In this document: one piece after another, positions 58,997-64,000 of the stretch | Layout of the letters: every line of letters starts with the position of its first letter | How positions within the stretch are numbered: position 1 is the stretch's first letter | DNA from: Papilionanthe hookeriana x Papilionanthe teres | Lineage: Eukaryota > Streptophyta > Magnoliopsida > Asparagales > Orchidaceae | Direction of reading: 5' to 3' | Assembly: GCA_022702705.1 (NCBI GenBank) | Contig: CM040423.1 | Location: 39,949,392 to 40,013,391 of the forward strand | DNA: 64,000 nt | The notes under the pieces: generated by a model | Database searches by the model: none | Seen by the model: the letters and a program-made list of their open reading frames with translations, nothing else | What the model was told of the DNA's origin: nothing | Translations under genes and position numbers: made by a program

Positions 58997-59392
58997 ATGG
59001 GGAACTGCTGCGCATCGGATTCCAGCCATCATATCCTCAAGATAAAATCTGGTGCGAAACCTAAATTTTCTGAAACTAATTTTTTTTAAAAAAAAAAAGT
59101 TTTGCTCAAATTGGGAGGAATGGCATGTTTCAATGCGGTGAGAAACCCATCGTGCAAATTTATTTCTTTCTTGTGGTAGAGTAATTATAGTTATGGGCAA
59201 GATGTTATTATGGAACATTGTTCATCTATGTAAAGTATCAAAATATAAATATTTTGAGTTCGTACAGAATTTATTTGGGTGATGTGAGAGATTTTAGATC
59301 GGCACTTCTGAACTTTTATGTTTTTTCTAATGGAGAAAGATGGATAGCAAATGTTAATGATTTTTGACACGCAATAAAAGCTTTTGAATAAC

Positions 59393-59449
<57 letters not shown>

Positions 59450-62400
59450 TTGCAAATACTGTTAAAATGTTTGAAGATCTACATACATACCAATCAATTC
59501 TAATGTATTTACATATCTAACTTCTAAACTTCAAATTTTACATAAATATCTCCTTATATATGCAAGAAAAGGTGTATTTCACCTTTTAAAAGTTAAAAAT
59601 GATGGTACTTTTGATGTGATATGAAAGATTTGAGTGGTATAAATATAGAAAGCAAAGTTAAGGTGTTAGATATGTAAATACATAGGATTTGGGTTCTATC
59701 TTTGTAAATGCTTCTAAAATATTTTGCTTGTAGAGTAACAAGTATCAATCAGATGAAAGTGAATCACTTTACATTGGTGTTGTACCTAACAAATTTTAAT
59801 GTTGAGAAAGACATGATATGGATGGGGTATTTATGAGAGTCAAAGTAGCCTCTGTTGAATATACTAAACTTTACTAAGCGCGTCTAAATTTTTTCATTTT
59901 GGAAAGGGATAGATTTTGACTTTTATAACAATATCTAAATTTAGCACATGGAATAATACAAAAATTAATTGAAATGCTTAAAGAGGCCGTTTGGGATCAC
60001 CTTTGTTTTATCTTATTTTTTCTATTTTGCAGTTTAATTTTCTTTTTTTTATGCTTTGATTAGAAATAAAGCATGTTTGTCATTTTGAAAATAGATAAAT
60101 CTGTTCTTAAAAACATAGTTGTTTTGAGAATTTTCAAAAGCAAAAAAAATAAAATAAAGAAAGAAAAATATATTGATCAAATATGTTTATGAAAACAAAA
60201 GAAAAATACAAACAAAAAAAACTTAGCGGTATTTACATACATATGAACCAATTCCTATGTATTTACATATTAGGACCCAACATTTGCTCTATACATTTAT
60301 ACCACCAAATCTTTCATATCACATAAAAATTACTGCTATTTTAAGTTTTAAAAACTTAAGTACACCTGTTCATGCATAGGTAAGGTTGCATACTTGTAAA
60401 AATTGAAGTTTAGGTATTAGATACATTAATGCATAGGAATTGAGTGGAATGCATGTAAATGCCAGTAAAATTTATGTCTACCTTGTTCTATGCTTGCTAA
60501 TGACTCCATTTTAATCTAATAAAGGACGAAAATCGGTGGCGGATCCATCTCAGGACAAGCTGAAGAGTTCCACATCAAAGGAGAAGAGTGCCACTACTTT
60601 GCTTGCAGCTACCAAAGATGTGGAAGATTTGCGGCAGAAATCCAGCCATGGAAATGTGAGCATATTCACGTATAATGAGCTAAGATTGGCCACGAAGAAT
60701 TTTCGGACGGATCAAATTCTCGGGCAGGGTGGGTTTGGAACTGTATATAAAGGGATGATAGAGGAGAGCATAAGAGCTGGTTTCCATTCTACTCCAGTTG
60801 CTGTGAAGGTTCTTAATCCTGAGGGCATTCAGGGAGATAGGGAATGGCTTGTAAGTTTTATAGAAAATTTACATACACACTACTTAATTTCTATGTATTT
60901 ACATATTTAACATCTAATCTCCAGTTATTACATATATGCCACATTACCTGAGCATGAAAAGGTGTTATCTCAGTTTTTAAAAGCTAAAATGATGTTTTTT
61001 CTTTATGTGGTACGGAAGATTTTGGTGGTATAGAGGTACGAAGTGATTTTTATGTTATATTTGTAAATACATAGGAATTTGGTGGTATGTATATAAATGC
61101 CCGTTCCACTTGTTCTTGGTACTTTATTATTAGATTTTGTTGGTACAAGGTTGTTATCAAGTTTATGTCTGGTATTTCTCTGTGGTTGCTTGCAAATTCA
61201 GATTGTTTAAAATTTTCTTGAGATATAACTTTGTAAAGCTGTAAAAACATTGGCAAATTAGTTCTTAATGCATTGAATTGTAATCTGGACCTTTTGGATC
61301 AAGCAAAGATTGTAGAAAATTCATGATTTTTATCTATTCAAATTCTATCTATTTATTTTTAGAATTTAAATAAACATTATCTGTACATCTAGCTTTCTTT
61401 TTTACTCCTTATTTCTTATTTAAGGCCCCGAGTTATCACCTATTCAAGTTATTAAAAGAACGGTCAAGATAAAATTTTGAGGGCATTTACAATTCCTATG
61501 CATTTACATATCTAAAACCTGAACATTCATATTTACATGCATACCACTCAGATCTTGAACACCACATTAAAAACAACTTCATTAGTATCTTTTTAAATGT
61601 GAAATACACCTCTTCATGCATAGATTTATTACACCAAGATGTTATTAGTGTAAATATCAAACTTTGGATGTCAAATATGTAAATACTTGATAATTTTGTG
61701 GTATGTCTGTAAATTTCCCAAAATCTTTGTTTTTTTGCGCCTTGCATCGCTGATATGCCTGATCGAGACACTAGTTTATCATATTTCAAGACAACATAAC
61801 TCATTGTCATGCACATCAGATTCCTATTTCTCAGTATTTGCTTTATCTGAAACGTAAATCAGCATTGAATAATTTACTGAAAATTTATATTATTAGTAGC
61901 TCATTTACATATACCACCCATTTCTTATGTATCCGCATATCTAACATCTAAAGTTTGTTTTTTTATATTTATACCACTCAAAATCTTTCATATAACATAA
62001 ATACAACTAGTTTAACTTTATAAAAAGTGAGATGCGCCTTTTCATGCATAGTTAAGGTGACATTTATTTAAAAATTGAAATTTAGGTGTTAGATATGTAA
62101 ATACATAACTGTTGATATGCATGTAACCGTGGACCACATGGGCTCACCCACGATTTAGGAAACTGGGGGTCCACTCTTACATTTAAGGGGGAGAAATTCT
62201 CCCTTAATTATCCATTATTATGTCTATATTACTTTCTTTTTTTGTCATGTTGATTTGAATCTCTCTCCAATTGTATGAGGGTTGGTGTGAACTATACCTG
62301 TATATATTTCTTATTTGCTAAATGAGAAGATTAGAGTGCTTCTCTCCTAAAATCCACAATAACAATTGAGCGGCATGTTTGTAAATCTTCTTAATTTAGT

Positions 62401-63376
62401 TATAAGAAGCATTATTGTATCTTAGCATCAGGGGGATTACATTCTTACCTTTTTGTAATTCTGTTCAAACTCAAACAAAGAAAACAACTTGGTAAAATAA
62501 TCTAAAGGGTTCTATTATAAAATAGAGACAATTTTTTTGTTTGATCTTTTATTATCAGGTCTAATAAACTTTTGTTATTTTAATTTTGGCAGGCTGAAGT
62601 TAACTACCTTGGGCAGTTTAGTCATCCGAATCTCGTTAAACTTATTGGTTACTGCTGTGAGGGTGAACACAGGCTGCTGGTGTACGAGTACATGGCTTGC
62701 GGAAGCCTCGAAAAGCACCTTTTCCGACGTATGTAAGACCATAAATTCTATATACCATCCAATTCATATATTTTTGCATATCCCACACCTAAATTTATTG
62801 TTTACATTATACCACCCAAATCTTCCATATAACGGCAAAAATACCACCATTCCAAGTTTTAAGAAGCAAAATATTTCATTTCATGCATATGTAACATGGT
62901 ATGAATCTAAAAATTGAAGTTTAGGTATTAGATATGTAAATTCATAGGAATTGAGTGGTATACATGTAAATCTTTTTTTCTCTTTTCTCGATGTCGTAAA
63001 TGCATGTTTATGTGTTGGAGTAGAGAAAATTTTGCTAGCAAATAATCTTACCACCTTATTTATGCTTGAAAATAGTCCCTTAAAGGGGTTTGTGGACTAA
63101 TTTGACACTATAGTAGAATCCAAGACTGTAATAATCCCATGTCAATAGTCAGGGTACTCTTATGGCAAATTACACTTTCGTTATACCATTTTGACTGTTG
63201 GATTGTCTTGATTTTATTAATCTGTCGACGTGTTCTTAACAGGAGTATCTCTCATGACATGGGCCACTAGAATTAAGATTGCTTTGGGTGCTGCAAAAGG
63301 ACTTGCCTTCCTTCATGGTGTTGAAAGGCCTATTATCTATCGGGACTTCAAAACATCAAACATTTTATTGGATGCG
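58997..63376 (+). CDS. Receptor-like cytoplasmic kinase, subfamily VII (PBL17-like), 5' part
   Basis: A Ser/Thr kinase at the plasma membrane; PBL-type kinases relay signals from surface receptors. Exons: 58997-59051, 60525-60850, 62593-62728 and 63243-63376, with phases agreeing at each junction and 217 codons so far. The N-terminus MGNCC gives Gly2 for N-myristoylation and Cys4/Cys5 for palmitoylation. Kinase motifs: glycine loop GQGGFG (85-90), ATP-binding Lys113 in VAVK, alphaC Glu129 (REWLAEVNYLG) and catalytic loop YRDFKTSN (Asp207, with Arg206, so an RD kinase). The insert EESIRAGFHSTPVAVKVLNP and HLFRRV point to the PBL17 branch. DFG, the activation segment and the C-lobe must lie beyond 64000. 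Introns 2 and 3 begin with MITEs almost at the donor site. Confidence 0.93.
59396..59446. repeat. (GA)n microsatellite (kinase intron 1)
   Basis: About 25 GA units, 345 bp after the exon 1 donor. On the sense strand this is a purine run. Confidence 0.95.
59473..59713. mobile_element. Family-1 MITE copy (kinase intron 1)
   Basis: GAAGATCTACATACATACCA ... GTTCTATCTTTGTAAATGCT. The flanks AAAATGTTT (59464-59472) and AAAATATTT match at 8 of 9, good support for a 9-bp target duplication. Confidence 0.85.
60225..60467. mobile_element. Family-1 MITE copy (kinase intron 1)
   Basis: GGTATTTACATACATATGAA ... GAGTGGAATGCATGTAAATG; ends 57 bp before exon 2. Confidence 0.8.
60864..61102. mobile_element. 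Family-1 MITE starting 13 bp after a splice donor (kinase intron 2)
   Basis: GAAAATTTACATACACACTA ... GGTGGTATGTATATAAATGC. The intron retains only GTAAGTTTTATA before the element. Confidence 0.82.
61478..61720. mobile_element. Family-1 MITE copy (kinase intron 2)
   Basis: AGGGCATTTACAATTCCTAT ... GTGGTATGTCTGTAAATTTC. The flanks AAAATTTTG and AAAATCTTT agree at 7 of 9. Confidence 0.78.
61902..62397. mobile_element. Family-1 MITE split by a solo LTR (kinase intron 2)
   Basis: Left part CATTTACATATACCACCCAT ... GATATGTAAATACATAAC; right part AATTGAGCGGCATGTTTGTA. The two parts join on the family consensus after removing the LTR at 62110-62358 and one copy of ATAAC. Confidence 0.85.
62110..62358 (+). 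mobile_element. Solo LTR, 249 bp, with perfect 5-bp target duplication
   Basis: Starts TGTTGATATGC and ends AAAATCCACA (TG...CA), flanked by ATAAC at 62105-62109 and 62359-62363. The interior has a CCACATGGGCTCACCC patch, a TATA-like TGTATATATTTC and an U5-like GAGTGCTTCTCTCC. The short LTR and its end suit a Copia-type or TRIM element. No internal region remains. Confidence 0.88.
62737..62978. mobile_element. Family-1 MITE starting 8 bp after a splice donor (kinase intron 3)
   Basis: The donor C|GTATGTAA is followed at once by the MITE left end (GACCATAAATTCTATATACC), and the right end is GAGTGGTATACATGTAAATC. Only eight intronic bases precede it. Confidence 0.82.
63055..63215. mobile_element. 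MITE of the 'AAAATAGTCC' family, degraded (kinase intron 3)
   Basis: GAAAATAGTCCCTTAAAGGG, GGACTAATTTGACACTATAG and a reverse CGTTATACCATTTTG. Ends 28 bp before exon 4. Confidence 0.5.
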
Positions 63377-63529
63377 GTAAGTCGCACCAGAGTTTTTGAG
63401 TTTCATTTTTCGTTTTGTATCAAACTGGCTCGATTAGTAAAGATTTTAAAAGTTATTGTTAAGGCCTTAGATCTATTTTGCTTGCATAAAATTTGTATTC
63501 CAGTGCACAACTTTCTAAAGAAAATAGGA

Positions 63530-63757
63530 AGATTTTCAATTCTTGTATTTACATATCTAACCACTAAATTTTAATTTTTATATATATGCCACCTTACCTA
63601 TGCATGAAAAGATGTATTATACTTTCAAAAGTTAAAATAGTGGTTTTTTTTTTAATGAGATATGAAAGATTTAGGTGGTATAAATGTAGGAAAATAATGT
63701 CTAGGTGTTAGATATGTAAATACATAAGATTTTGTTGGTGTGTATGTAAATGCCCCA
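63530..63757. mobile_element. Family-1 MITE copy (kinase intron 4)
   Basis: GGAAGATTTTCAATTCTTGT ... GTTGGTGTGTATGTAAATGC; interior CCTATGCATGAAAAGATGTA. Confidence 0.8.
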
Positions 63758-63854
63758 CAAAATATTGTCAAATTAACTTTAAGCTTGTATTAATAGCTTA
63801 CTTAAGATTATAACAGTTGATCGAGTTGTCCGAAACAATTTTCATTTATTTTGA

Positions 63855-64000
63855 AGGGGCATTTAGATGCATAAACCCAATTCTTATGTATTTACATTTC
63901 TAACACCTAAATTTTACATTTTTACTTGCACTCTGCTTTACCTACGCATGATACTTCTGAACTATTAGCAACTTAAGTTTCACTAAAAAAATATTGTTCC
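63855..64000. mobile_element. Family-1 MITE copy, cut by the window end
   Basis: GGGGCATTTAGATGCATAAA, then TTCTAACACCTAAATTTTAC; the right arm lies outside. Confidence 0.7.

Noticed and set aside
1..64000. CRISPR arrays, prokaryotic operons or defence systems
   Set aside because: The tandem repeats lack unique spacers and the gene content is plant nuclear.

Overview
This window is nuclear DNA of a flowering plant, probably a eudicot. It has long AT-rich introns with GT-AG splice sites, plant-only gene families, and dense plant transposon debris: MITEs, RTE-type LINEs, Harbinger, Ty3/gypsy and SINEs. I saw nothing prokaryotic, organellar or viral.

Four genes can be assembled exon by exon, all on the + strand. 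(1) 7444-9558 is a two-exon BAHD acyltransferase closest to coniferyl alcohol acyltransferase. It is intact except for an in-frame TAG at 8752-8754 where the family has Trp, so it is a recent pseudogene or null allele, unless this is an assembly error. (2) 13141-29511 is a seven-exon gene for a CemA-like chloroplast envelope protein (DLDG1 family, 427 aa). Its 6.9-kb first intron holds an RTE LINE with a perfect 16-bp target-site duplication. (3) 31716-53566 is a twelve-exon small-RNA-degrading nuclease (SDN family, 485 aa) with a complete DEDDh active site, a GC-AG intron, and introns of 6.9 and 9.4 kb full of nested transposons. (4) 58997 to beyond 63376 is the 5' part of a PBL17-like receptor-like cytoplasmic kinase, cut off by the window edge after the catalytic loop.

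Between and inside the genes: 1-3500 holds minisatellites and a probable LTR. 3910-5990 is a broken PIF/Harbinger element (transposase plus Myb/SANT-like ORF). 9.6-12.8 kb is intergenic MITE debris. 29.5-31.6 kb contains a hAT-like MITE. 53.6-58.9 kb holds TA microsatellites and three related tRNA-derived SINEs.

The strongest theme is the mobile DNA. One short inverted-repeat family (about 240 bp, with near-matching 9-bp target duplications where visible) occurs about 25 times, mostly in introns of the SDN and kinase genes, twice within about a dozen bases of a splice donor. Insertions are nested up to four deep. I did not find a new enzymatic or defence system. The newer-looking material is the set of MITE families, their nesting order, and their relation to splice sites. 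The genes are unrelated in function and do not form a pathway.
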